Below the pieces are notes generated by a model. That model was not told where the DNA came from, searched no databases, and saw nothing but the letters and a program-made list of their open reading frames with translations. Shown here piece after piece: positions 45,977 through 56,470 of a DNA stretch of 64,000 bases. Positions within the stretch are counted from its first letter, which is position 1; every line of letters starts with the position of its first letter. The stretch lies in NCBI RefSeq assembly GCF_026559675.1, contig NZ_CP092891.1, positions 2,108,001 to 2,172,000 on the forward strand, in the 5' to 3' direction. Position numbers and translations under genes: made by a program. This DNA comes from Microbacterium oxydans (GTDB lineage Bacteria; Actinomycetota; Actinomycetes; Actinomycetales; Microbacteriaceae).

Positions 45977-46675
45977 GTGACCGAACCGCTCTTCACCATT
46001 CCGCTGTGGGCGGACCTGCTCGGCGTCGGCCTCGGCGGCGTGCAGGGCGCGATGTTCGCATCGGGGTTCCAGGGGCAGCGACGCCTCGACTGGCTCGGCG
46101 TCGCGATCATCGGCATCATGATCGGCATGGGCGGCGGTCTGATCCGCGACATCCTGCTCGGACAGACGCCCGCGACGCTCCAGAACCAGTGGTACCTGGT
46201 CACTGCGGGTGGGGCAGCGCTGCTCGGCATGCTGCTCGCGGGACTGTTCACCAGGCTGAACACGGTGATCGTGGTGCTCGACGCCGTGGTGATCGGCATG
46301 TTCGGCGCGTTCGGCACCAGCAAGGCCCTCGCTTTCGGCATCCCCGAGGTGCCCGCCGTGTTCATCGGCGTGTGCGCGGCGGTCGGTGGCAGCGTGCTCC
46401 GGGACATGCTGATGGGATTGCCGACCGCGATCATGCACGTCGGCTCGCTCTATGCGGTCGCCGCCGGCGCGGGGTGCACGTTCATCGTGATCGCCGTCGC
46501 CCTGGGGATGCCGATCACGCTCGCCGCGGTCATCGGCATCGCCGTCACGGCCGTCATCCGGGTCCTCGCCGTCACGTTCGACGTCTCCCTGCCGGAGCAG
46601 CGCCGCATCTACCGCCGCAAGGTGGCCGCGGAGACGGGTGCCATCGCGATCGTGAAGCCCAGCGCCGACCTCTGA
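45977..46675 (+). CDS. TRIC-type cation channel family protein (UPF0126)
   Basis: A 232-aa membrane protein with seven helices built from two repeated UPF0126 domains; each repeat contains the GG-x-x-RD element ([13 protein letters not shown] and [13 protein letters not shown]). Bacterial members are trimeric K+ channels related to animal TRIC. The GTG start fits a leaderless promoter. A strong terminator follows. Confidence 0.82.
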   Translation: MTEPLFTIPLWADLLGVGLGGVQGAMFASGFQGQRRLDWLGVAIIGIMIGMGGGLIRDILLGQTPATLQNQWYLVTAGGAALLGMLLAGLFTRLNTVIVVLDAVVIGMFGAFGTSKALAFGIPEVPAVFIGVCAAVGGSVLRDMLMGLPTAIMHVGSLYAVAAGAGCTFIVIAVALGMPITLAAVIGIAVTAVIRVLAVTFDVSLPEQRRIYRRKVAAETGAIAIVKPSADL

Positions 46676-46686
46676 AGCCGCCGACC

Positions 46687-46722
46687 ACGAAGGCCGGGTT
46701 CCCCGAGGAGCCCGGCCTTCGT
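46687..46722. terminator. Bidirectional terminator hairpin
   Basis: ACGAAGGCCGGG (46687-46698) pairs exactly with CCCGGCCTTCGT (46711-46722), a 12-bp stem with a 12-base loop, between the convergent TRIC and leuA genes. Confidence 0.8.
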
Positions 46723-46737
46723 CGACTGCCCAGGTGC

Positions 46738-48561
<1,824 letters not shown>

Positions 48562-48578
<17 letters not shown>

Positions 48579-48609
48579 AGCTAAGAAGAAGCAGACCGCC
48601 GAAAGGCAT
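48562..48609 (-). CDS. leuA leader peptide (15 aa, four consecutive Leu codons)
   Basis: A 16-codon ORF reads MPFGGLLLLSCRDES then TAA. Codons 6-9 are CTG CTT CTT CTT; CTT is a less usual Leu codon at this G+C, which favours stalling. Its final codons form one arm of the attenuator hairpin. On the minus strand TACCAT (48621..48616) stands 6 bases before the ATG, the leaderless geometry seen elsewhere in the window. This is the classical design of amino-acid leader peptides. An overlapping longer frame (34 codons) lacks the Leu run. Confidence 0.75.
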
Positions 48610-48686
48610 GTCGTCATGGTAGCAGGGATGCGACGCCGGATTCCGCCGGTCCTGAGACGATCCCGGCGCAGGCGACACTTCTCGGT

Positions 48687-49334
48687 ATGAGCACATTGCA
48701 GCGTCGCCTCGCCCTCGCCGCGGCATCCGCCGTCGGACTCCTGTTCCTCAGCGCCTGTGCGACCGGTCCCGGAAGCTCCGCGGCACCGACGAGCACGAGC
48801 GTTCCCTCCGATCAGCGCCTGGAGGAAGCCCACCCCGATCTCCCCGACGGGCGCGTGATCGGTGTCGGCACCGTGCTGGACGTCGGCGGCGATGTCCAGC
48901 TGTGCCTCGGCGCCGTCGCGGAGTCGTACCCGCCCCAGTGCAGCGGCGTGCCGCTCGACGACTGGACGTGGGAGGGCGTGGACGGAAGTGAGAGCAGCGG
49001 CGACACCACGTGGGGCGCCTATGCCGTCTACGCGACGTACGACGGTGAACGACTCACGAAAACCGATCCGCCGATCATGCTCGCCCTGTTCGACCCGGTG
49101 GCGACGGAGGACCCGACGGGCGGCGTCGACGGGACCACGACCGACGCCGAGCTCACCCGCGTGCAGGACGAGATCGCCGCACGCCTCGGGCCGTCGGCGC
49201 TCTCGGTCGGCACCGACCGCGGATACGTCTGGCTGCAGGTCGTCTGGGACGACGGGACGCTCCAGGACGCCGTGGACGCCGAGTACGGCGAGGACGTCGT
49301 GTTCGTGACCTCGTCCCTGGGCGAGATCGACTGA
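48687..49334 (+). CDS. Lipoprotein of unknown function
   Basis: A 215-aa exported lipoprotein: signal sequence 1-23 with lipobox LSAC, C24. The mature part begins with a Ser/Thr/Pro-rich spacer, then a domain containing LCLGAVAESYPPQCSGVPL (two Cys, probably a disulfide) and WEGVDGSESSGDTTWG. I do not recognise a family beyond actinobacterial surface proteins. GACACT lies 7 bases before the ATG, a weak leaderless signal. It diverges from leuA. Confidence 0.75.
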   Translation: MSTLQRRLALAAASAVGLLFLSACATGPGSSAAPTSTSVPSDQRLEEAHPDLPDGRVIGVGTVLDVGGDVQLCLGAVAESYPPQCSGVPLDDWTWEGVDGSESSGDTTWGAYAVYATYDGERLTKTDPPIMLALFDPVATEDPTGGVDGTTTDAELTRVQDEIAARLGPSALSVGTDRGYVWLQVVWDDGTLQDAVDAEYGEDVVFVTSSLGEID

Positions 49335-49335
49335 T

Positions 49336-50271
49336 CTACGGGATCAGCGCCAGCTTGCCGCCCGGGTGGCCGCTCGCCAGGAGGCGATGGGCGTCCGGCG
49401 CCTGGGCGAGCGGGAAGGTGCGCGCGAGCGGGACCACGAGATCGCCGTTCTGCGCCAGCGCGATCAGCTCGCCGCGCACCTCGTCGCGGAACCGGGCGCT
49501 GTCCGGCATCGATCCCGCGATCGCGAGGAAGCCCGCGGCCTGCGCACGGGCGGGTGCAGCGATGGTGACGATGCGGCGGCGGTCGGCGACGAGCTCGAGA
49601 GACACGTCCACGGCCTCGTCCGTGCCGACCGCGTCGAGGGCAGCGGCGATCGGCGCGTCCGCGACCTCCCGCACCCGATCGGCGAGCCCGGCTCCATACG
49701 TCACCGGGATGCCCCCGAACCTGCGGACCTCGTCGAGTCGATGCTCCCCTGCGGTGCCGATCACCCGGATGCCGCGCAGGCGGGCCTGCTGGAGCACGCT
49801 CACGCCGACCGCACCCGAGGCACCATGGAGCAGGATCGTCTCCCCGGGCGCTGCTCCGGTGACCGCGAGCATCTCCGCGGCGGTGGTGCCGACGAGCAGC
49901 AGGTTCGCTGCCTCGGGGTGGGTGAGCGTCGTCGGCTTCGCGAACACCTTCTCGGCGGGCACGGTCACCTCGGTCGCATAGCCGCCCTGGATCCGGAAGG
50001 CGACCACCTCCGCGTCGAGCACCGCCTCGCCCGAGCCCATCCGCGTGTCGGAACCGATCGCAGTCAGCACGCCGGACACCTCGTAGCCGATCGGCACGGG
50101 GAGCTCGACACCGGGGCGGGCAGACGCGACGTGCTTCGCATCTGCCGGGTTCACGCCCGCGGCGTGAACCCGGATCGTGACCTCACCCACGCCGGGTGCC
50201 GCGACCTCGCGCTCGACGAGCTCCCACGACTCCGGTGCGCCCCAGGCGGTGGCGATCCACTGCTTCGACAT
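49336..50271 (-). CDS. NADP-dependent medium-chain oxidoreductase (quinone-reductase type)
   Basis: A 311-aa MDR protein without zinc ligands. The GroES-like N-terminal half ends near residue 110; the Rossmann motif LLHGASGAVGVSVLQQA is typical of quinone oxidoreductases (QOR). Its substrate is unknown. It lies 18 bases downstream of the secreted-protein gene of the ECF-sigma cassette and may share its transcript; it converges with the lipoprotein gene by one base. Confidence 0.85.
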   Translation of the reverse strand: MSKQWIATAWGAPESWELVEREVAAPGVGEVTIRVHAAGVNPADAKHVASARPGVELPVPIGYEVSGVLTAIGSDTRMGSGEAVLDAEVVAFRIQGGYATEVTVPAEKVFAKPTTLTHPEAANLLLVGTTAAEMLAVTGAAPGETILLHGASGAVGVSVLQQARLRGIRVIGTAGEHRLDEVRRFGGIPVTYGAGLADRVREVADAPIAAALDAVGTDEAVDVSLELVADRRRIVTIAAPARAQAAGFLAIAGSMPDSARFRDEVRGELIALAQNGDLVVPLARTFPLAQAPDAHRLLASGHPGGKLALIP

Positions 50272-50289
50272 GTTCGCGGGGGCCGATGC

Positions 50290-50763
50290 TCAGAGCAGGC
50301 AGCGGAGGTTGGTGACCGTGCCGGTGACGTTCGACCAGCTCCCGGCGCTCACCGTCTTGAGGACGGTCGTGCCGTTGCGCGCCTGCAGCGACCCCGAGGT
50401 GCGCGCGTTCGCGACCGACTTCACCGAGAAGCTCGACGGGATCGCGTTGACGCCGCAGGTGCTGAACGAGAGGACGCTCCCGCCGATCGAGGAGGCGTTG
50501 AAGGCGCAGAACTTGCCGGTCGCACAGGCACCGACCGACCGCGCACTGATCCCCGACGCGGAGGGGACGCTCAGTTCCATGTCCAGTTCGGGCCACACCG
50601 CATGGGTCGCATCGATGACGATTCCGCCCGGTACCTCCTCCAGCATGGCCGTGACCTGAGGGTCGACCGCACGACCGCCGGGATCCGCCGCGTAGGCGGG
50701 AGTCGCGCCCAGGGCGATCACGAGCCCGAGCAGGATCGCACCGAGGGAGGTGATCCGATTCAT
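50290..50763 (-). CDS. Secreted small protein, I36 inhibitor / crystallin-like
   Basis: A 157-aa exported protein. Signal peptide with cleavage after AYA (about residue 25); mature part with four Cys (C80, C86, C103, C155). The segment CATGKFCAFNASSIGGSVLSF followed by SVKSVANARTSG resembles peptidase inhibitor family I36 and related beta/gamma-crystallin-like proteins. Whether it inhibits a protease is untested. It overlaps the upstream membrane-protein gene by four bases and is the third gene of a sigma-factor operon. Confidence 0.7.
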   Translation of the reverse strand: MNRITSLGAILLGLVIALGATPAYAADPGGRAVDPQVTAMLEEVPGGIVIDATHAVWPELDMELSVPSASGISARSVGACATGKFCAFNASSIGGSVLSFSTCGVNAIPSSFSVKSVANARTSGSLQARNGTTVLKTVSAGSWSNVTGTVTNLRCLL

Positions 50764-51740
50764 CCGATCGTCTCCTCATCGAGATCCCACATCTGGTACG
50801 AGATGATCGCGCCCGCGGGGAAGATCTCATCCGCGACCAGGACGGTGCGCTCGACCCCGACGATCCGACCGGTGTCGCGGGACACCAGGATCAGGTCGCT
50901 CACGGCGCCGTCCGGCGACGAGACACGGATACCCGTCACCGAGCGTCCGAGCCGATCGGTCGTCGTGCCGAGGGCATCCCCACCGCCCGCCTCCTGCAAC
51001 AGGAGGAGCAGCTCGTGGTGCTGCGTGTCGGTGAGCGTCCACTGGTCGAGGACCGAGGTGATCGCCGCCCCCACCTCGAAAGCCGTAGGGTCCTCAGGCA
51101 TGCCGAACGCACGGAGCATCTCGACCATGTCGTCGCGCGTCTCCCCCGGCACCTCCGTCCACGGGGTCTCGAATTCGCCCGGTGCCATCACCAGATCGGT
51201 GACGACCTTCCCGCTGCTGGTGACCTCGGCGGCGTTGCTGGCCACCGCGTCGGACGGATCGTACGGAACGCCGGCGACGATCGTCATGCGTCCGGACCCG
51301 TCGGGCTCCCAGGTCAGCGTCGACAGCTGCGGCACGACCGTGCTGGTCTTCTCGTCGACGTCGACCGAGAACCCCCACGATGCCGTCCGGACGGTACGGG
51401 CCGGTGCTGTCGGACCGGGAACCTCGGTGAGCGCGGCACTGGCGTCGTCGACGATCTGGGCGACCGTGTTCGCGCCGGAGAAGTCGAGCGGTGCCGGCGT
51501 GCCGGCGACGGCGGCGCCCTGCGGAGAGAGCACGGCGAAGGCCAGTGCCGTGGAGGCGGCGACGGCGGTGAGACCCGATGCCCAGCCCAGTGCCAGGCTG
51601 CGGCGCCGCTTGTGTACGCCGTTCGAGCGGAGGATGCGATCCCTGGTCGCGAGGGCGCGAGCATCTGGCAGTGCGTCCCTCGGCGTCGTCGCAGGATCGG
51701 CGTCGCTCAGCAGCCGCTCGAGCACGGCGTTGTCAGTCAT
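50760..51740 (-). CDS. CU044_5270-type membrane protein beside a sigma factor
   Basis: A 326-aa protein with one transmembrane helix at about 48-72, a short Arg-rich cytoplasmic N-terminus (THKRRR-like stretch) and a large extracytoplasmic domain with the pattern of the CU044_5270 family. This topology and the place right after an ECF sigma gene suggest an anti-sigma or signal-receiving role, though I see no zinc anti-sigma motif. ATG at 51740; a GTG one codon upstream is possible. Overlaps both neighbours. Confidence 0.68.
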   Translation of the reverse strand: MTDNAVLERLLSDADPATTPRDALPDARALATRDRILRSNGVHKRRRSLALGWASGLTAVAASTALAFAVLSPQGAAVAGTPAPLDFSGANTVAQIVDDASAALTEVPGPTAPARTVRTASWGFSVDVDEKTSTVVPQLSTLTWEPDGSGRMTIVAGVPYDPSDAVASNAAEVTSSGKVVTDLVMAPGEFETPWTEVPGETRDDMVEMLRAFGMPEDPTAFEVGAAITSVLDQWTLTDTQHHELLLLLQEAGGGDALGTTTDRLGRSVTGIRVSSPDGAVSDLILVSRDTGRIVGVERTVLVADEIFPAGAIISYQMWDLDEETIG

Positions 51741-52260
51741 CACCCGTTATCAGCCCCTCCAGGCCCAGCTCCGCACGCAGGCGTTCCTGCGCTCGGCTCA
51801 GCGTCTTCCGCACCCGGGACTCAGAAGCGCGCAACAGCTCCGCGATCTCCCCCACCGCGAGTCCATCCCAGTACGTGAGCATGATGATACGCCGTTGGGG
51901 CGGAGTGAGGACACCCAAAGCCCTCACGACTTCGACACGATCGACGAGGCCGGGGACGCCGTCGTCACCGCGCAATCCGGTGTGCACGGCATCCAGCGCG
52001 CTGTGCGGGGTCGAGACGCGACCGGGTCGGGTGCGCAGACGCCGGTCCGCGGCGCGGAGCAGCCAGACGCGGCCCGGGGGCCGGGCGGGCCGGAGCCGCG
52101 ACCATGCGAAGAGGAAGACCTCCGAGACGAGCTCGGTGACTTCCTCCTCTGCGGCGACGACACCCTCGATGTGGTGTCGCACTGCTGCCCAGTGCTCATC
52201 GAACACTCGGGTGAAGACCTCGTTTCGCAGCGGATTCGGGTCTTCGCTGCGACCGATCAT
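51733..52260 (-). CDS. ECF-type RNA polymerase sigma factor
   Basis: A 175-aa sigma-70 family protein containing only regions 2 and 4. Region 2: FDEHWAAVRHHIEGVVAAEEEVTELVSEVFLFAWSRLR. Region 4 with helix-turn-helix: LTPPQRRIIMLTYWDGLAVGEIAELLRASESRVRKTLSRAQERL. The linker between is Arg-rich. It is the first gene of sigma / membrane protein / secreted protein. No clear -10 box for the housekeeping sigma is visible upstream, so it may transcribe itself. Confidence 0.88.
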   Translation of the reverse strand: MIGRSEDPNPLRNEVFTRVFDEHWAAVRHHIEGVVAAEEEVTELVSEVFLFAWSRLRPARPPGRVWLLRAADRRLRTRPGRVSTPHSALDAVHTGLRGDDGVPGLVDRVEVVRALGVLTPPQRRIIMLTYWDGLAVGEIAELLRASESRVRKTLSRAQERLRAELGLEGLITGDD

Positions 52261-52314
52261 CGGTCCGGGGTCGGCGGTCTGCCCGCCGCCTTCGACGTGT
52301 GACGGGGGGTCATC

Positions 52315-53211
52315 TCAGAAGCCGAGCCTGCCGAGCTGCTTCGGATCGCGCTGCCATTCCTTGGCGACCTTGACGTGCAGGCCGAGGAAGACGCGGGTGC
52401 CGAGGAGCTCTTCGATGCCCTTGCGCGCACGCGCTCCGACATCGCTGAGACGCTTCCCCTTGTGCCCGATGATGATCGCCTTCTGGCTGTCGCGCTCCAC
52501 CACGATCGACGCGTGCACGTCGGTCAGGTCTGTGCCTTCGCGGGGGGCGATGTCGTCGATCACGACGGCGATCGAGTGCGGCAGCTCGTCACGCACGCCG
52601 TCGAGAGCCGCCTCGCGGATCATCTCGGCGATGCGATCCTCGTCCGACTCGTCGGTCGTGATGCCCTCCGGGTACAGGGCGGGGCCCTTCGGCATCAGCA
52701 GGAGGATCTCGTCGGAGAGCACCTCGAGCTGGTCTCGGGTGAGGGCGGACAGCGGGATGACCGCGTCCCAGTCCTCGCGCAGCGCGTCGACCTCCAGCAG
52801 CCGCTCGGTGATCTCGTCGCGCGCAGCCACGTCGGTCTTCGTCACGATCGCGATCTTCTTCGCCCGCGGGTAGCCGTCGAGCGAAGCCGCGATGCGCCGG
52901 TCGCCCGGGCCCACCTTCTCGTTCGCGGGAACGCAGAATCCGATGACGTCGACGTCGCCGAGCACCTGCTCCACGAGGTCGTTCAGCCGCTCGCCGAGCA
53001 GCGTGCGCGGCTTGTGGATGCCGGGGGTGTCCACGATCACGAGCTGACCCTCCGGCCGGTTCACGATGCCCCGGATCGCTCGACGGGTCGTCTGCGGCTT
53101 CTCACTGGTGATCGCGATCTTCTCGCCCACCAGCGCGTTCGTCAGCGTCGACTTGCCGACGTTCGGCCTGCCGACGAAGGTCACGAAACCACTTCGGGTG
53201 TCCTCAGTCAT
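52315..53211 (-). CDS. era: GTPase Era
   Basis: A 298-aa GTPase needed for 30S assembly. G1 GRPNVGKST (14-22), Era-specific switch KPQTTRR, G3 DTPG, G4 TKTD; the C-terminal KH domain has IIIGHKGKRLSDVG (GxxG loop). The ATG overlaps the CNNM gene by eight bases. Last gene of the long hrcA-to-era run. Confidence 0.95.
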   Translation of the reverse strand: MTEDTRSGFVTFVGRPNVGKSTLTNALVGEKIAITSEKPQTTRRAIRGIVNRPEGQLVIVDTPGIHKPRTLLGERLNDLVEQVLGDVDVIGFCVPANEKVGPGDRRIAASLDGYPRAKKIAIVTKTDVAARDEITERLLEVDALREDWDAVIPLSALTRDQLEVLSDEILLLMPKGPALYPEGITTDESDEDRIAEMIREAALDGVRDELPHSIAVVIDDIAPREGTDLTDVHASIVVERDSQKAIIIGHKGKRLSDVGARARKGIEELLGTRVFLGLHVKVAKEWQRDPKQLGRLGF

Positions 53212-54499
53212 CGTCTCGATCTCCCTCATCCTGCGAAGCGTCAGGTTCCCCCGCCGCACGTTCCACGAACACCGTCGCGATTCCGCGACCACGACCACGG
53301 GAGGCTCCGCCCGTGAGGACCAAGCCTTCCACGGTCGCCGTTGCACCCGGCTGCGGCACCTGTCCCAGTGCCTTGCCGAGCAGACCGCCGATCGAGTCGA
53401 CGTCCTCGTCCTCGAGCTCGAGGCCGAACAGATCGCCCACGTCCTCCAGCGAGAGTCGGGCACTCACGCGGTAACGTCCGTGGCCGAGATCGACGAACTC
53501 GGCGGATACCTGATCGTACTCGTCGGAGATCTCCCCGACGAGCTCCTCGATCAGGTCCTCCAGGGTCACGAGGCCGGAGATCCCGCCGTGCTCGTCGATC
53601 ACCAGGCACACATGCACGGCGTCGCGCTTCATCTGCTGGAGGAGCGTCTCCGCACGCATCGACTCCGGCACGAAGGTCGCGGGCCGGGCGATCGGGCGGA
53701 TGGAGGCCGCGCGCCAGGCGCTGTCGTCGCGGTACGCGAACTGCACGAGGTCCTTGAGGTACAGCACTCCCACCACGTCGTCGGCCTCGTCGTCGACGAC
53801 AGGCATGCGCGAGACACCGCGGTTGAGGAACAGTGCCATCGCCTCATCGGTGGTCGCCGTGGCGTCGACCGTCACCATCTCGGTGCGGGGCACCATCACC
53901 GCGCGGACGAACTGGTCCGTGAAGTCGAACACCGAGTGGATGAGGTCGCGGTCGTCCTCCTCGATCAGATCGTTCGAGGCGGCCTCGTCGACCATGCTGA
54001 GCAGCTGGTCCTCGCTCGCGAAGGAGCTGCGGCCGGTGCCGGGGGTCACCCGGTTGCCGAGCACGACGAGCCCCTGGGCCAGCGGCCCCAGGAAGATCCG
54101 GAGTCCGCGCACGATGGAGGCGGTGCCGCGGATCATCCCCTCGGCGTGCTGGCGTCCGAACGATCGCGGGCTCGCCCCCACGAGGACGAAGGTGATCGCG
54201 GTCATCAGGACGGCGGCGGCGAGCATCGCCCACCAGTTGTTGTCGATCAGCATCGTGAAGGCGACCGTCACGAGGACAGCGGCCGTGACCTCGGCGAGCA
54301 CACGGATGAAGGCGACCGCGTTGACGTGCGCGTCGAGGTCGGCCGCGATGCGACCGAGAGCCTTGGCCCGGCGCCCCTCCGTCGCCATGTCGGCGAGGTT
54401 CGCTCGGGAGGCCACACCGTACGCGGCGTCGATCGCGGCCATGAGACCGCCGAACGCGACCAGCAGAACGGCGGCGATCAGGAGGAGGACGGCTGTCAT
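53204..54499 (-). CDS. CNNM/CorC-family (HlyC-like) membrane protein
   Basis: A 431-aa protein: DUF21 membrane domain with three to four helices (about 1-130), a CBS pair around VPRTEMVTVDATATTDEA and VCLVIDEHGGISGLVTLEDLIEELVGEI, and a C-terminal CorC_HlyC domain. Relatives take part in Mg2+ efflux or homeostasis; the old hemolysin label is misleading. Its ATG overlaps ybeY and its end overlaps era. Confidence 0.9.
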   Translation of the reverse strand: MTAVLLLIAAVLLVAFGGLMAAIDAAYGVASRANLADMATEGRRAKALGRIAADLDAHVNAVAFIRVLAEVTAAVLVTVAFTMLIDNNWWAMLAAAVLMTAITFVLVGASPRSFGRQHAEGMIRGTASIVRGLRIFLGPLAQGLVVLGNRVTPGTGRSSFASEDQLLSMVDEAASNDLIEEDDRDLIHSVFDFTDQFVRAVMVPRTEMVTVDATATTDEAMALFLNRGVSRMPVVDDEADDVVGVLYLKDLVQFAYRDDSAWRAASIRPIARPATFVPESMRAETLLQQMKRDAVHVCLVIDEHGGISGLVTLEDLIEELVGEISDEYDQVSAEFVDLGHGRYRVSARLSLEDVGDLFGLELEDEDVDSIGGLLGKALGQVPQPGATATVEGLVLTGGASRGRGRGIATVFVERAAGEPDASQDEGDRDDD

Positions 54500-54954
54500 C
54501 GTCGGCGTTCAGCCGCCGCGAAGCCCTGGATCAGTTCCTTCTGCAGACCGAACATCTCACGCTCCTCGTCGGGCTCTGCGTGATCGAAACCGAGGAGGTG
54601 GAGCAGCCCGTGGGTGGTGAGCAGGATCAGCTCGTCCATCAGGGTGTGGTGCGCGGCCTGCGCCTGCGCCTCCGCGACCTGCGGGCACAGCACGATGTCG
54701 CCGAGCAGGCCGGGAGCGGTCGGCCGGTCCTCCGTGCCGGGGCGGAGCTCGTCCATCGGGAAGCTGAGCACGTCCGTGGGGCCCGGCTCGTCCATCCACT
54801 GCACGTGGAGCGCCTCCATGGCGCCCTCGTCGACGAGGACGATGGCCACCTCGGCATCGGGGCTGACATGCAGCTGCGCGAGGTTGTAGTCCGTCAGTCG
54901 CTGCAGCACGGTCTCGTCGACGTCGATCGCCGACTCGTTGTTGATCTCGATCAT
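54496..54954 (-). CDS. ybeY: rRNA maturation endoribonuclease YbeY
   Basis: A 152-aa zinc protein involved in 16S rRNA 3'-end maturation and 70S quality control. Metal ligands H115, H119 and H125 are in THGLLHLLGFDHAEPDEE; WMDEPGPTDVLSFPMDE and GDIVLCPQVA are family blocks. The ATG overlaps the phoH stop by four bases (ATGA). Confidence 0.95.
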   Translation of the reverse strand: MIEINNESAIDVDETVLQRLTDYNLAQLHVSPDAEVAIVLVDEGAMEALHVQWMDEPGPTDVLSFPMDELRPGTEDRPTAPGLLGDIVLCPQVAEAQAQAAHHTLMDELILLTTHGLLHLLGFDHAEPDEEREMFGLQKELIQGFAAAERRR

Positions 54955-56069
54955 GAGAGTCCTCGTTTCGGCATGCGGTCACGGGGTCCGGGGCGCTGTG
55001 CTCCCCTGCGGTCGGCGCGATTGGCGAACTCGGCCGCCTGTTCGCGTTCGAACCGCTGCGCGGTGCGCTTCTCGTCGTACTCGCTGTAGGCGTCGACGAT
55101 GCGACCGACTAGCGAGTGCCGCACGACGTCGTCGCTGGTGAGTCGTGAGAAGTGGATGTCGTCGATGCCGTCGAGCACCCGGGTGACCAGGCGGAGCCCC
55201 GAGGAGCCCTGCGGGAGGTCGACCTGGGTGATGTCGCCCGTGACGACCATCCGCGTGCCGAAGCCCAGGCGCGTGAGGAACATCTTCATCTGCTCCGGCG
55301 TCGTGTTCTGCGCCTCGTCGAGCACGACGAAGGAATCGTTCAGCGTGCGGCCGCGCATGTAGGCGAGCGGCGCCACCTCGATCGTTCCGGTCGCCATCAG
55401 GCGCGGGACGATCTCGGGGTCCATCATCTCGTTGAGCGCGTCGTAGAGGGGACGCAGGTACGGATCGATCTTGTCGGTGAGCGTGCCGGGGAGGAATCCG
55501 AGCCGCTCCCCCGCCTCGACAGCCGGCCGGGTCAGGATGATGCGGGTGACCTCCTTGCGCTGGAGCGCCTGCACGGCCTTCGCCATGGCGAGGTAGGTCT
55601 TGCCGGTTCCGGCAGGGCCGATCCCGAACACGATCGTGTTCTCCTCGATCGCGTCGACGTACTCCTTCTGCCCGAGAGTCTTCGGACGGATCACCTTGCC
55701 GCGGGTGGTCAGGATCGCCTCTCCGAGCACCTCGCTCGGGCGGGGGCCGCCCTCCTGCCGCAGCATGCGCGCGGAGCTGGACACGTCGCTCGGCGCCAGG
55801 TCCTGTCCGGCCCTGGTCATCGCCAGCAGCTCGTCGACCAGGGCTCGCGCCTTCGCGACCGCGTCGGTGTCGCCGCTGAGGGTGATCTCGTTGCCGCGCA
55901 CGAGCACCTGCACGTCGGGGTGCTCCTTCTCGAGCATCCGCAACAGGCGGTCCTGCGGTCCGAGCAGCTGCACCATGGCGACGCCGTCGGCATAGATCTT
56001 CTCGACCGACTCGGGCGGTCGACCGCCCAGGCTGCGCTCCTGCGGCTCGTGGTTCTCAGGCACCGACAC
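54951..56069 (-). CDS. PhoH-family ATPase
   Basis: A 372-aa PhoH-like protein with an N-terminal KH-like region and P-loop GPAGTGKT (151-158), then RPAVEAGERLGFLPG and VLDEAQNTTPEQMKM. It pairs with ybeY in many bacteria and is believed to act in RNA metabolism. The C-terminal tail is Arg-rich. GTG start, overlapping the end of the HIT gene by 14 bases. Confidence 0.92.
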   Translation of the reverse strand: MSVPENHEPQERSLGGRPPESVEKIYADGVAMVQLLGPQDRLLRMLEKEHPDVQVLVRGNEITLSGDTDAVAKARALVDELLAMTRAGQDLAPSDVSSSARMLRQEGGPRPSEVLGEAILTTRGKVIRPKTLGQKEYVDAIEENTIVFGIGPAGTGKTYLAMAKAVQALQRKEVTRIILTRPAVEAGERLGFLPGTLTDKIDPYLRPLYDALNEMMDPEIVPRLMATGTIEVAPLAYMRGRTLNDSFVVLDEAQNTTPEQMKMFLTRLGFGTRMVVTGDITQVDLPQGSSGLRLVTRVLDGIDDIHFSRLTSDDVVRHSLVGRIVDAYSEYDEKRTAQRFEREQAAEFANRADRRGAQRPGPRDRMPKRGLS

Positions 56070-56406
56070 TCTTCTCGGTCAATCCGCCGGCCAGCACGTG
56101 GGCATGGACGTGGAATACGGTCTGTCCGGCGTTCGCGCCGGTGTTGAAGACGAGACGGAAGTCGCCGTCCTCGGTGTGCTCCGCGGCCAGTTCCGTCGCG
56201 AAGGCGACGATCTCGGCGAGCAGCGACGGGTCCCCGGCGGCCAGTTCGGTCACGTCGCGGTACTCCGCGGTCTTCGGCACCACGAGGAGGTGCACCGGCG
56301 CCTGCGGCGCGATGTCACGCAGCGCGAAGAGGCGGTCCGTCTCACCGAGGATCTCGGCAGGGATCTCCCCGTTCAGAATGCGCGTGAAGATCGAAGGTTC
56401 CGTCAT
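56056..56406 (-). CDS. HIT-family nucleotide-binding protein
   Basis: A 116-aa HIT protein of the HinT/PKCI subgroup: IFTRILNGEIPAEI at the start and the histidine triad HVHAHV (H99, H101, H103) at the end, which hydrolyses adenosine phosphoramidates. Start at the ATG 56406; TAGACT lies 7 bases upstream and GAAGG overlaps the gap, so an internal promoter is likely between rsmE and this gene. Confidence 0.93.
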   Translation of the reverse strand: MTEPSIFTRILNGEIPAEILGETDRLFALRDIAPQAPVHLLVVPKTAEYRDVTELAAGDPSLLAEIVAFATELAAEHTEDGDFRLVFNTGANAGQTVFHVHAHVLAGGLTEKSVGA

Positions 56407-56470
56407 GCCTTCAAGTCTACTGATCGCCACGTCGTCGCAGCCCTGGGCATCTCGCCGCGCCGCAGCGGGG

